11,291 bases of DNA, taken from positions 1 through 11,291 of the forward strand of contig JBFIHZ010000107.1 of NCBI GenBank assembly GCA_041601535.1. Direction: 5' to 3'. Shown one piece after another: positions 1 to 5,704 of this stretch. The translations under genes were made by a program, and so were the position numbers. The notes beneath the pieces were generated by a model that was not told the DNA's origin, searched no databases, and saw only the letters and a program-made list of their open reading frames with translations. Position 1 is the first letter of the stretch; every line of letters begins with the position of its first letter. Origin of the DNA: JBFIHZ01 sp041601535. GTDB lineage: Bacteria; Pseudomonadota; Gammaproteobacteria; Xanthomonadales; SZUA-36.

Positions 1-89
1 CGCTGGGGGATGCGACGCCGGTACTGATCATTGTGATCCTGCTGAAAATCGTGGTGGATATCCGTTCGCACCTGCGGCAACACCGTTGA
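1..89 (+). CDS. C-terminal end of a small membrane protein (partial)
   Basis: The frame starting at base 3 is open from the window edge to a TGA at 87-89 and reads LGDATPVLIIVILLKIVVDI followed by RSHLRQHR. A hydrophobic stretch ending in a short basic tail with a Lys/Asp/His pattern fits the last transmembrane helix of an inner-membrane protein. The pattern recalls the C-terminus of DUF6498-type membrane proteins, but only about 28 residues are visible, so the family is a guess. The gene runs towards the anti-sigma gene and ends 84 bp before it, so the two are convergent and not co-transcribed. Confidence 0.55.
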   Translation, partial: LGDATPVLIIVILLKIVVDIRSHLRQHR

Positions 90-136
90 CCGCATTCACA
101 GGCTGATGGTCGTGCCGCCGCCAAGGCCGGTGCCGT

Positions 137-154
137 GGCCCGCCTGCACGGGCC
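137..154. terminator. GC-rich hairpin between convergent genes
   Basis: GGCCCG (137-142) and CGGGCC (149-154) form a perfect 6-bp stem with a 6-base loop. It sits in the 84-bp gap between the left-edge gene (plus strand) and the anti-sigma gene (minus strand), where a shared terminator would be expected. No T-run follows on either strand, so it is not a classical intrinsic terminator. Confidence 0.3.
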
Positions 155-173
155 GTAGCCGGGCCGGCTCCTG

Positions 174-1001
174 TCAGGGCTGCTGCCAGCCGTTATCTAT
201 CAGGTTCTGCTCTGCGTCCGCATCCAGTGGAGCCTGGTCGCCCATACGCTCGCTGATCCAGGCAGTCAGTGCGGGCAAATTGTTATCGGAGGCGGGTTGG
301 TAGGGAGAGTCCGGGTTGGGCGCCAGCGGTCGGTTACTGCTGAGCCAGTCGACCTGCCAGTCACCGTCACGCCGGCAAGCCACGATCAGGCTGGAGCGGC
401 CGGAGCCCTGCAGCCTGGCTTGCCGGCAATAATCGCCCTGCCGGTCCCGGAAGGTAAGCTGAACCTCGCCGCTTGCGGCTGCGTCAAGGCTGGCTGATTC
501 AGCGCTGGCGTGGTGTTCCAGCAGGTCGTGCAAGCCCGGGCTCAAGGCCAGTGTGCCGGCCAGGCCAGGCCGGGTGCTGTCAACAGCAACGGACGCCTGG
601 TGGAACTGCCCGCCGATAAACCAGCCGATTACCAGTGCCACACTGGCGGCTATGGCCACGGGTGTCTGGATAAAGCGGGGCAGGGCCTGGCGCCAGGCGG
701 CTTGTGGCAGGCGGACAACGTTATCGCTGGCCGCATCATCAGCATGATCCGCCGCACCCGCTGCAACGTCTGCCGGCTGGTTGAGCAGGTCCAGTACGGC
801 TTGCGGCATGGGTGAGCGGTCCACCTCGGCGAAAGCCTGCCGCACCTGCTCATCGGCACCGCGCAACCGGGCCAGCCGCTCAAGCAGGTCAGCATCAGCG
901 GCCAGACGTTCGGTCACCCGGTCGGCCTCGGCGGCCGGCAATTCCCCATCCATGTATGCGCACAGGGTCTCATCGCTCAGGGTTTTGTGGTGCTCGCTCA
1001 T
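174..1001 (-). CDS. Membrane anti-sigma factor of the adjacent ECF sigma factor
   Basis: This 275-residue protein should hold the neighbouring ECF sigma factor inactive at the inner membrane. The N-terminal 60 residues have the typical anti-sigma domain pattern: SDETLCAYMDGELPAAEADR, then helices rich in Leu, Ala and Arg. A single hydrophobic segment at about residues 112-131 would span the membrane, leaving residues 132-275 in the periplasm as a sensor domain. The HxxxCxxC zinc motif of ZAS-type anti-sigma factors is absent; Asp and Leu occupy that region and the only Cys in the domain is C14. The start codon overlaps the sigma factor stop (ATGA, 998-1001) and is preceded by AGGAG, so the two genes are translationally coupled. 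The periplasmic part has no recognised fold. Role assignment is strong; the signal it senses is unknown. Confidence 0.88.
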   Translation of the reverse strand: MSEHHKTLSDETLCAYMDGELPAAEADRVTERLAADADLLERLARLRGADEQVRQAFAEVDRSPMPQAVLDLLNQPADVAAGAADHADDAASDNVVRLPQAAWRQALPRFIQTPVAIAASVALVIGWFIGGQFHQASVAVDSTRPGLAGTLALSPGLHDLLEHHASAESASLDAAASGEVQLTFRDRQGDYCRQARLQGSGRSSLIVACRRDGDWQVDWLSSNRPLAPNPDSPYQPASDNNLPALTAWISERMGDQAPLDADAEQNLIDNGWQQP

Positions 1002-1573
1002 CTTGCATTCTCCTGACCGCCCTTATGGACGGCCGTGTGTGTCTGCGGCTCGTTGCCATCTTGGCCGTTGCCGGCTGACGACACCGGCGCCAGCGCGGCA
1101 CGTGCCCTGGCCAGGCGGCTCATCACCGTGCCCACCGGAACGCCCAGTATTTCCGCGGCCTGCTTGTAGCGGTAGCCTTCAATCACCACCAGTTCCAGTA
1201 CCGCACGTTGTTCTTCCGGCAAGCGGGCGATGCGGGCATGGGTTTCCTGCCAGGCTATTTCTCCGATGGCCTGGCGCTCGCCGGAATGACTGGCCGCTTC
1301 CTGCAAGGTGGGGTCGGCTGCAGCCTGTTGGCGCACCTTGCGTGAACGGATCTCGTCAATCCACAAGTTACGGCATACTTTGAAGCTCCAGGGACGCAGT
1401 TCGGCGTCATCCGGCAGGCCTCGTGTCAACAACCGTTCCACCGTGTTCTGTAACAAATCATCTCCATCAGCCATATTGCCGGCCAGGCTGAGTGCAAAAC
1501 GCCGCAATTGGGGCAAAATATCCAGCAGTTGCTGTTGCCGGGCCTTGAAACTGTGGCTCTTTTGTGGGGTCAT
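998..1573 (-). CDS. ECF-family RNA polymerase sigma-70 factor
   Basis: The 191-residue product has the two-domain layout of ECF sigma factors. Region 2 spans about residues 16-80, including DGDDLLQNTVERLL and the RPWSFKVCRNLWIDEIRSRK segment that melts and reads the -10 element. Region 4 spans about 112-161, with LPEEQRAVLELVVIEGYRYK and a helix-turn-helix AAEILGVPVGTVMSRLARAR that reads the -35 element. The last 30 residues are polar and unlike the domains. ATG at 1573 has an upstream TGAGG with about 8 bases of spacing, which supports this start. The anti-sigma gene follows with a 4-bp overlap. The gene is divergent from the S8 protease gene across 92 bp, and the GGAATAA-type sites near the protease and the Ala-rich gene are plausible targets. 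The ECF subgroup cannot be fixed by eye. Confidence 0.95.
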   Translation of the reverse strand: MTPQKSHSFKARQQQLLDILPQLRRFALSLAGNMADGDDLLQNTVERLLTRGLPDDAELRPWSFKVCRNLWIDEIRSRKVRQQAAADPTLQEAASHSGERQAIGEIAWQETHARIARLPEEQRAVLELVVIEGYRYKQAAEILGVPVGTVMSRLARARAALAPVSSAGNGQDGNEPQTHTAVHKGGQENAR

Positions 1574-1590
1574 ACGTTTAACCTCAGGGT

Positions 1591-1610
1591 TTTATTCCCG
1601 GCGGAATAAA
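1591..1610. repeat. Perfect inverted repeat in the divergent sigma/protease promoter region
   Basis: TTTATTCC (1591-1598) and GGAATAAA (1603-1610) are exact reverse complements separated by CGGC. Each arm carries a GGAATAA box, one per strand, pointing outward to the sigma gene and to the protease gene. This could be two back-to-back -35 elements or a dyad operator. Confidence 0.8.
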
Positions 1611-1629
1611 CCGGTGCACGAAGACGTGG
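1603..1629 (+). promoter_or_regulatory. Candidate ECF promoter of the S8 protease gene
   Basis: GGAATAA (1603-1609) is followed after 15 bases by CGTGG (1625-1629). The layout is that of ECF promoters, with a purine-rich GGAA-type -35 and a CGT-type -10. The same spacing and boxes occur before the Ala-rich exported gene at 5500-5524. The start codon is 36 bases beyond the end of this element, leaving room for a leader with a Shine-Dalgarno site. A TATAAA at 1634-1639 could instead serve a housekeeping -10, but no matching -35 is seen. Confidence 0.55.
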
Positions 1630-1665
1630 AGATTATAAAGACTCACGACAGGGAATGTTCGCGCC

Positions 1666-3192
1666 ATGCAAAGACCAATAATGAAGTTCCAGCCCACCCG
1701 GCTGCTGTTTGGCTGTGGCCTGATAATGACGGGTATTGTGATTACCCAGCCGGCACTGGCTCAGATTGGAATCGGCCCGGTCGATCGTACGCTGGACCGT
1801 ACCCTGTCGGGGCCGGGGGCGGTACTGACTGACCCGACGCAACGGCGGCTCGATGACCGCCTGCAGCAAACCCGACGACAGACAGAAGACGCAGTGGTAC
1901 CACTAACGCAGCCGCTTGAACCGGTGGCTGGCCCACTGGCGGAGTCAGCCGGGTCCGGCCTGGAAGCGGTCGGTAACAATGTTTCCGGAGTAGTTGATGA
2001 GGTGACTGCGCCGCTATCCTCCGCACCGTTGTCGACAGTGATTCCCGCGGCTCCGGCCCGTCCTTTGTCGATTGATGTGGACCCGTTGGGTCAGGCCATA
2101 GAAAAGCGGGTGCTGGTGATCCTGGCTGCAGAATCCGACCTGCCTGGCCTGTTGGCTTACGGACTGAGCGTGGTGGATCAACGCCCGTTGGCCGGCATGG
2201 GCCTGGTGCTGCTGACACTGCGCAGTGACGGCAGTCAGCCGTTGGCAGAGCTGGCCGACTCGCTGCGCCTGGCCTTCCCTGACAGCAGCGTGGATTACAA
2301 TCACCTGTATAAGGCCAGTGCCGACGCACCCGGGTTGCAAACGACCAACGGGACTGCTGAAGCGACCCAAGCCGGCTTGAGTCAGCGTGGTGCAGCAGTG
2401 TCGGCGCCGGCAAATTCGCAGCAGCAGCGGTCTGCCCGGGCCCTGCGCATCGGCATGATTGATTCCGCCTTGCAACGGGACCACCCGGCATTGCGGCAGC
2501 AGTCTGTGATTGAGCGGGATTTTGTCCGTTTCGAGGGAGAACGTCCGCTCGACCACGGCACGGCGGTGGCTTCGCTGCTGCTGGACGCCAGTGGTAATAC
2601 GCCGCTGGAACTGCTGGCGGCTTCGGTGTTTTTCTCGCACCCGGGCCAAACCCACGGTGCCAGCACCGAAAGCCTGGTTGAAGCCATTGGCTGGCTGGCC
2701 AGTGAGGGTGTGGATGTCATCAACATCAGCCTGGCGGGTCCGGCCAATGCGTTGCTGGAGCGCATCATGCAGCAATTGCTGCAGACCGGGCCGGTGGTGG
2801 TGGCCGCAGTGGGTAATCATGGCCCGGCCGCGCCGCCGGCTTATCCGGCGGCTTATGCCGGTGTGCTGGGTGTGACGGCGGTCGATCGTCACCAGAAGAT
2901 TTTCCTGTACGCAAACCACGGCCCGCATGTTGATTTCGCGGCTTATGGCGTGGGCGTGCGCGTGGCCGATAATCTGGGCGGCTGGCGTACTGATTCCGGT
3001 ACTTCGATGGCGGCGCCGGTCGTCTCGGTGGCCGTGGCTGCCGCGCTGCGGCGGCAGCCTGGCTCGGCCGATACCGTGTTACAGGCCCTGGCTGCCGAAG
3101 CCCGTGACCTGGGTGACAGCGGCTATGACACGATTTTTGGTCACGGGCTGGTGCTTGCGGACTTAAGTGTCAGAAGGCTGTCGCAAAATTAA
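1666..3192 (+). CDS. Secreted subtilisin-like serine protease (peptidase family S8)
   Basis: This 508-residue protein starts with a signal peptide that probably ends at PALA-QIG (A32/Q33). Residues 33-130 are low-complexity and rich in Ala, Pro and Ser. Residues about 135-220 (for example KRVLVILAAES and GMGLVLLTLRSDG) resemble a propeptide-like domain before the catalytic core. The catalytic triad is visible: Asp266 in RIGMIDSAL, His297 in LDHGTAVASLL and Ser447 in DSGTSMAAPVV. Asn384 in AAVGNHGP fits the oxyanion-hole Asn. The protein ends 61 residues after the Ser, so there is no autotransporter barrel or C-terminal anchor. ATG 1666 has ACAGGGA upstream; ATG 1681 is possible but has no clear ribosome site. 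The last 23 bp overlap the convergent barrel gene. It is probably exported to the periplasm or beyond under ECF control; the substrate is unknown. Confidence 0.93.
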   Translation: MQRPIMKFQPTRLLFGCGLIMTGIVITQPALAQIGIGPVDRTLDRTLSGPGAVLTDPTQRRLDDRLQQTRRQTEDAVVPLTQPLEPVAGPLAESAGSGLEAVGNNVSGVVDEVTAPLSSAPLSTVIPAAPARPLSIDVDPLGQAIEKRVLVILAAESDLPGLLAYGLSVVDQRPLAGMGLVLLTLRSDGSQPLAELADSLRLAFPDSSVDYNHLYKASADAPGLQTTNGTAEATQAGLSQRGAAVSAPANSQQQRSARALRIGMIDSALQRDHPALRQQSVIERDFVRFEGERPLDHGTAVASLLLDASGNTPLELLAASVFFSHPGQTHGASTESLVEAIGWLASEGVDVINISLAGPANALLERIMQQLLQTGPVVVAAVGNHGPAAPPAYPAAYAGVLGVTAVDRHQKIFLYANHGPHVDFAAYGVGVRVADNLGGWRTDSGTSMAAPVVSVAVAAALRRQPGSADTVLQALAAEARDLGDSGYDTIFGHGLVLADLSVRRLSQN

Positions 3193-4087
3193 CGGAAAAC
3201 ACTGTTTCGGAATAATCTGCCGACGGCAGGTTGGATGCGTTATTGGCGTATTCCGCTTCGGCGCTCATTTCCAGGTAGCGGGACAAGGGCAGGGTGGCGG
3301 TCAGCCCGGCCCGCAGCCGCTCGTCATCGCGTTTCTCTCCCAGTGATGCCGTTAGATGCTGGTAATCACGTTTCTCCAGTTTTAACTGGCCTTTCAGCTT
3401 GAGATTTCGCGAGCCCAGTGGCAACTGATGTCCATAGGCGAGCCTGAGGTTGCCGGAAACATAGTCAAATTCGTCGCTGACAGCATCTTCGCTGTCAACC
3501 CGCATTCCCATTGAAACGTAGCGGTTCATTCCGTCCAGCAGGTAGTAAACATCAGCATCCAGGGCTTCATTGTCGGCATCTCTGGCCGGGTAATCCGCAT
3601 ACGTCTTGTCACTGTGGGTAAACGCGGCGCGCAGGTACCAGGTGTCATCCAGCATGCGCGCAACGCTGGCAGCGCCCTGATTGATGTCCAGAAATCCGTC
3701 GCCGTCGACCAGGGCGTGAAAATGGCGGGCAGCCAGGCCCGTGTCGAACGCCCCCAGCCGGTAGCTGATCCTGGCCTGGGCCTGGTGAATGGCCAGGTCA
3801 TAGCCGGACAGTTCCTGGTAGCGGGTAGCCGAGTAGCCATAGTCCAGGTACAGCGTCAGGTTATCAGCCAGCCGGGCACGCAGATCGGCTCCCAGCTTGT
3901 ACTGCAGGGCGGTATCGGCCTGCTCGGTGTTGTCATCGATTTCGGACAGGTTCACATTGCTGTCGTACTTGTAGCCGGCACTTGCTTCAAAGCCGAAATC
4001 CATTCGTTCATCGTCGCCTGTTACGGGCGCCGCCCACAGCGTGCAGGCGATCAGGCAGCCCAGTGTTGAATTCTGCAGGGTGTTCAT
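3170..4087 (-). CDS. Predicted outer-membrane beta-barrel protein
   Basis: The 305-residue product has a short signal peptide (hydrophobic GCLIACTLWAAPVTG, cleavage near residues 20-24). The rest alternates polar and hydrophobic residues in strands separated by Asp/Gly/Asn turns. An early YKYDSNVNLSE segment resembles the first strands of several outer-membrane barrel families of the SLAM/DUF560 type. The last residues, ETVFSVNFATAF, form an amphipathic strand ending in Phe, as recognised by the BAM complex. Length suggests roughly 12-14 strands. Start ATG 4087 has GGAGAA seven bases upstream. The gene lies 128 bp downstream of the Ala-rich gene in the same orientation with no GGAATAA-type site of its own, so read-through from that gene is likely, perhaps tuned by the hairpin at 4107-4139. 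A pore, a receptor or an export channel are all possible. Confidence 0.82.
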   Translation of the reverse strand: MNTLQNSTLGCLIACTLWAAPVTGDDERMDFGFEASAGYKYDSNVNLSEIDDNTEQADTALQYKLGADLRARLADNLTLYLDYGYSATRYQELSGYDLAIHQAQARISYRLGAFDTGLAARHFHALVDGDGFLDINQGAASVARMLDDTWYLRAAFTHSDKTYADYPARDADNEALDADVYYLLDGMNRYVSMGMRVDSEDAVSDEFDYVSGNLRLAYGHQLPLGSRNLKLKGQLKLEKRDYQHLTASLGEKRDDERLRAGLTATLPLSRYLEMSAEAEYANNASNLPSADYSETVFSVNFATAF

Positions 4088-4106
4088 TAGCTTGTTCTCC
4101 GAAACA

Positions 4107-4139
4107 ATCCGGCTGGCGGCGTCTGTCCGCCAGCCGGAT
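4107..4139 (-). terminator. Strong hairpin between Ala-rich gene and barrel gene (terminator or attenuator)
   Basis: ATCCGGCTGGCGG (4107-4119) and CCGCCAGCCGGAT (4127-4139) are perfect 13-bp inverted arms with a 7-base loop. On the minus-strand transcript the hairpin follows the Ala-rich gene by about 76 bases and precedes the barrel start by 19 bases. The bases after it (TGTTTC) are only weakly U-rich, so partial termination or protection of the upstream mRNA end is more likely than full termination. It is also very close to the barrel gene's ribosome site at 4095-4100. Confidence 0.6.
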
Positions 4140-4215
4140 GTGTGAGTGAGTGTTCTGAATCCCGGGTCGGCACAGGACCGCTGCCGGAATCAGTCACGTG
4201 GCTTGGGTGCAGCCT

Positions 4216-5463
4216 TTAATTGATACCGGGCAGGGCCAGTGAATCCACCAGATCGGCCGCCACATCGGCCTCGATGGCCTGCAGGATGTCCTGTTCCACC
4301 GCAGCCTCCACCGTGCTGACGACTTCGGCCGCCACATCGGCTTCTACTGCACTGGCGACAGCGGTTTGCACCGTGCTTTCCACCGTGGCTGCAACGGTGC
4401 TCTCCACCGCGGATCGGGCTTCGCCGGCTGCCAATGAAGACAGCGTGGACGTTGCTGAACCGGCAAGGCCTGCCGCAGTGGCGGCTGCCGCCGTGCCATC
4501 GGCTTGCGGCGTTTCCGGCGTATTGTCTGCGGCGGTTTTGCTGGCGGCACCGGCTTTCAGCACGCTTTGTGCCGTACCTGTGGCTGTGCCCGTGACTGCT
4601 GCAACAGTGGCACCGTCCATGCCGGGCGTGGTGGCTACAGGATTGGTTATGAGCTCACTGCCGGCGCCAGTGTTCAACAATGCATCCGCAGTTCCCTGGG
4701 CCTGCGCTGCAGGCTGTGTGGCCTGGGCGGCGAGACCGGTGGCTGCAGACTGTGTGCTGCTGGCCGCGCCGCTGATGCCGGCAGCTGAATTTCCGTCCGC
4801 AGCGGGTATCCCGGGTACAGAGCCCAACTCACCGGTAGCGGATGTTGAGGTATCCAACAGGCTGTGCGCTGCGCCGTTGAGTTGCGTTGCCGGCTGTGTC
4901 AGCTGCGCAGCCATGCTGGCGGCGGTGGACTGACTTGCGCCAAGGGCCGCACCGGCGGAGTCCGCCGGGGTCGCCGTAACCGGCTCAGCCGGCGTCGTGG
5001 GCGTGTCAGCAGGCGCTTTTTGCGCCGTGGCCTGTGCTGCTGTCTGTGCCGTGGCTTGCAGTGCAGAGGTCAGAGAGCTTTGCAGTCGGCCCGATGGCGC
5101 GTCAGTCGCCGCAGCCTGGGCTTCTGTTGCGCTGGTGTTATGTTGCGCAGCGGCCGCACTGGCTGATGTTCCGGATGATCCTTCACCCGCCGACGCTGAG
5201 GCGCCCAACCCGACCTTGGTGTTCAGGTTGAGTGTTCCGCTGGTGTCGGCCGAGTGGTTGCTGTCGCTCGTGCCTGAAGCGGATGAAGACATCCCCGCGG
5301 CGCTGGACTCCGAGGACAGTCCCGCTTGTGCCGAACTTTCGGCCTGACTGCCCCCGGTTTCCTGGGCCCACGCACTGGTGCTGCCATACAGGCACACCAT
5401 CAGGGTTCCCAGCGTCAGTATGTTGGTGGTACTTGCAGTTTTTCGGTTGTGATAACAAGCCAT
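4216..5463 (-). CDS. Secreted Ala/Ser/Thr-rich repetitive protein, function unknown
   Basis: The 415-residue product begins with a signal peptide ending at STSAWA-QE (A33/Q34). The mature part is dominated by Ala, Ser, Thr, Gly and Gln and has no Cys. Residues 34-110 are Ser/Gly/Ala-rich and probably disordered. Residues 177-323 hold related repeats that include pairs such as AAQLTQPATQ and AAQATQPAAQ. Residues 353-409 form a regular tetrad array with Val, Ile or Leu at every fourth position, and the protein ends LALPGIN. Start ATG 5463 has a strong GGAGGA seven bases upstream. The long antisense frames across this gene follow from its biased composition. The strong ribosome site, ECF-like promoter and signal peptide support a real, well-translated gene. 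A structural surface or matrix role is inference only; I do not recognise the family. Confidence 0.83.
   Translation of the reverse strand: MACYHNRKTASTTNILTLGTLMVCLYGSTSAWAQETGGSQAESSAQAGLSSESSAAGMSSSASGTSDSNHSADTSGTLNLNTKVGLGASASAGEGSSGTSASAAAAQHNTSATEAQAAATDAPSGRLQSSLTSALQATAQTAAQATAQKAPADTPTTPAEPVTATPADSAGAALGASQSTAASMAAQLTQPATQLNGAAHSLLDTSTSATGELGSVPGIPAADGNSAAGISGAASSTQSAATGLAAQATQPAAQAQGTADALLNTGAGSELITNPVATTPGMDGATVAAVTGTATGTAQSVLKAGAASKTAADNTPETPQADGTAAAATAAGLAGSATSTLSSLAAGEARSAVESTVAATVESTVQTAVASAVEADVAAEVVSTVEAAVEQDILQAIEADVAADLVDSLALPGIN
4237..4407 (-). repeat. Tetrad repeat array in the C-terminus of the Ala-rich protein
   Basis: Codons 353-409 encode fourteen consecutive four-residue units that all begin with Val, Ile or Leu (VEST VAAT VEST VQTA VASA and so on), then a final Leu. 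A longer period of 24 residues is also present: VEADVAAEVVS is echoed by IEADVAADLVD. At DNA level a 17-base segment at 4253-4269 (TCGGCCGCCACATCGGC) recurs at 4325-4341, 72 bp away, consistent with duplication of six tetrads. Confidence 0.8.
4495..4935 (-). repeat. Degenerate protein repeats in the middle of the Ala-rich protein
   Basis: Three related segments end at residues 224, 284 and 323. They start NGAAHSLLDTS (196), QGTADALLNTG (256) and TGTAQSVLKAG (295), and each finishes with a Pro-containing stretch and a DG pair (AADG, GMDG, QADG). The first two also share the preceding AAQ-TQPA region, giving a 60-residue period. The copies are diverged, which argues for old duplications under selection rather than a recent tandem expansion. 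Confidence 0.65.
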
Positions 5464-5499
5464 GATCGGTTCCTCCGTTGGGTTGCTTGTACCGGGAGG

Positions 5500-5524
5500 A
5501 CGGATGGCGGACAGGTTTTATTCC
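5500..5524 (-). promoter_or_regulatory. Candidate ECF promoter of the Ala-rich exported gene
   Basis: On the minus strand GGAATAA (5524-5518) is followed after 15 bases by CGT (5502-5500, continuing CC). Box sequences and spacing match the candidate promoter of the S8 protease gene, and the flanks extend to GGGAATAAAACC, which is identical to the minus-strand arm at 1588-1599. The start codon at 5463 lies 36 bases further on. A run of eight T on the same strand (5541-5534) lies just upstream of the -35 box and could act as an UP-like element. Confidence 0.55.
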
Positions 5525-5675
5525 CCGCAAGCGAAAAAAAACCGCTTTACAGGGCGGCCAAAGTGCTAAAAAAATGTAGAAACGCGTTCTATGTTGCAGA
5601 TATATAAGAGATAAATATGTCAGTGGTGTGAGTATCCGGCCCGGCCACACAGCCGCAGGGGATGGTTGTGCCAGT

Positions 5676-5695
5676 CCGGATGCCGCAGCATCCGG
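5676..5695. terminator. Hairpin after recQ
   Basis: CCGGATGC (5676-5683) and GCATCCGG (5688-5695) make a perfect 8-bp stem with a 4-base loop, ten bases beyond the recQ stop codon. There is no T-run after it on the minus strand, so its strength as a terminator is uncertain. The rest of the 241-bp gap (5464-5704) holds an AT-rich stretch at about 5560-5620 and the promoter described above, and no gene. Confidence 0.45.
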
Positions 5696-5704
5696 CGCCG
5701 GGGT

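Noticed and set aside
781..1383. 200-residue plus-strand frame across the sigma and anti-sigma genes
   Set aside because: It opposes two well-supported, coupled genes and gives a Ser/Arg/Pro-rich product typical of shadow frames.
2014..2928. 304-residue minus-strand frame antisense to the S8 protease
   Set aside because: The protease frame has an intact catalytic triad and signal peptide. The antisense product is Arg/His/Gln-rich without recognisable structure.
1666..4087. Idea that protease and barrel form a split autotransporter
   Set aside because: The genes are convergent, the protease lacks any passenger-to-barrel linker and the barrel shows no autotransporter or two-partner (POTRA) features. 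The link is only neighbourhood.
4220..4933. Long plus-strand open frame antisense to the Ala-rich gene (237 residues)
   Set aside because: Its Ala/Val/Ser/Thr-rich translation is the mirror of the repetitive gene. The minus frame has a signal peptide, a strong ribosome site and a promoter, and this one has none of these.
5573..5587. Short dyad TAGAA...TTCTA around CGCG in the AT-rich stretch before the Ala-rich gene
   Set aside because: Only five-base arms with an asymmetric centre. It is too weak to call as an operator without conservation data.
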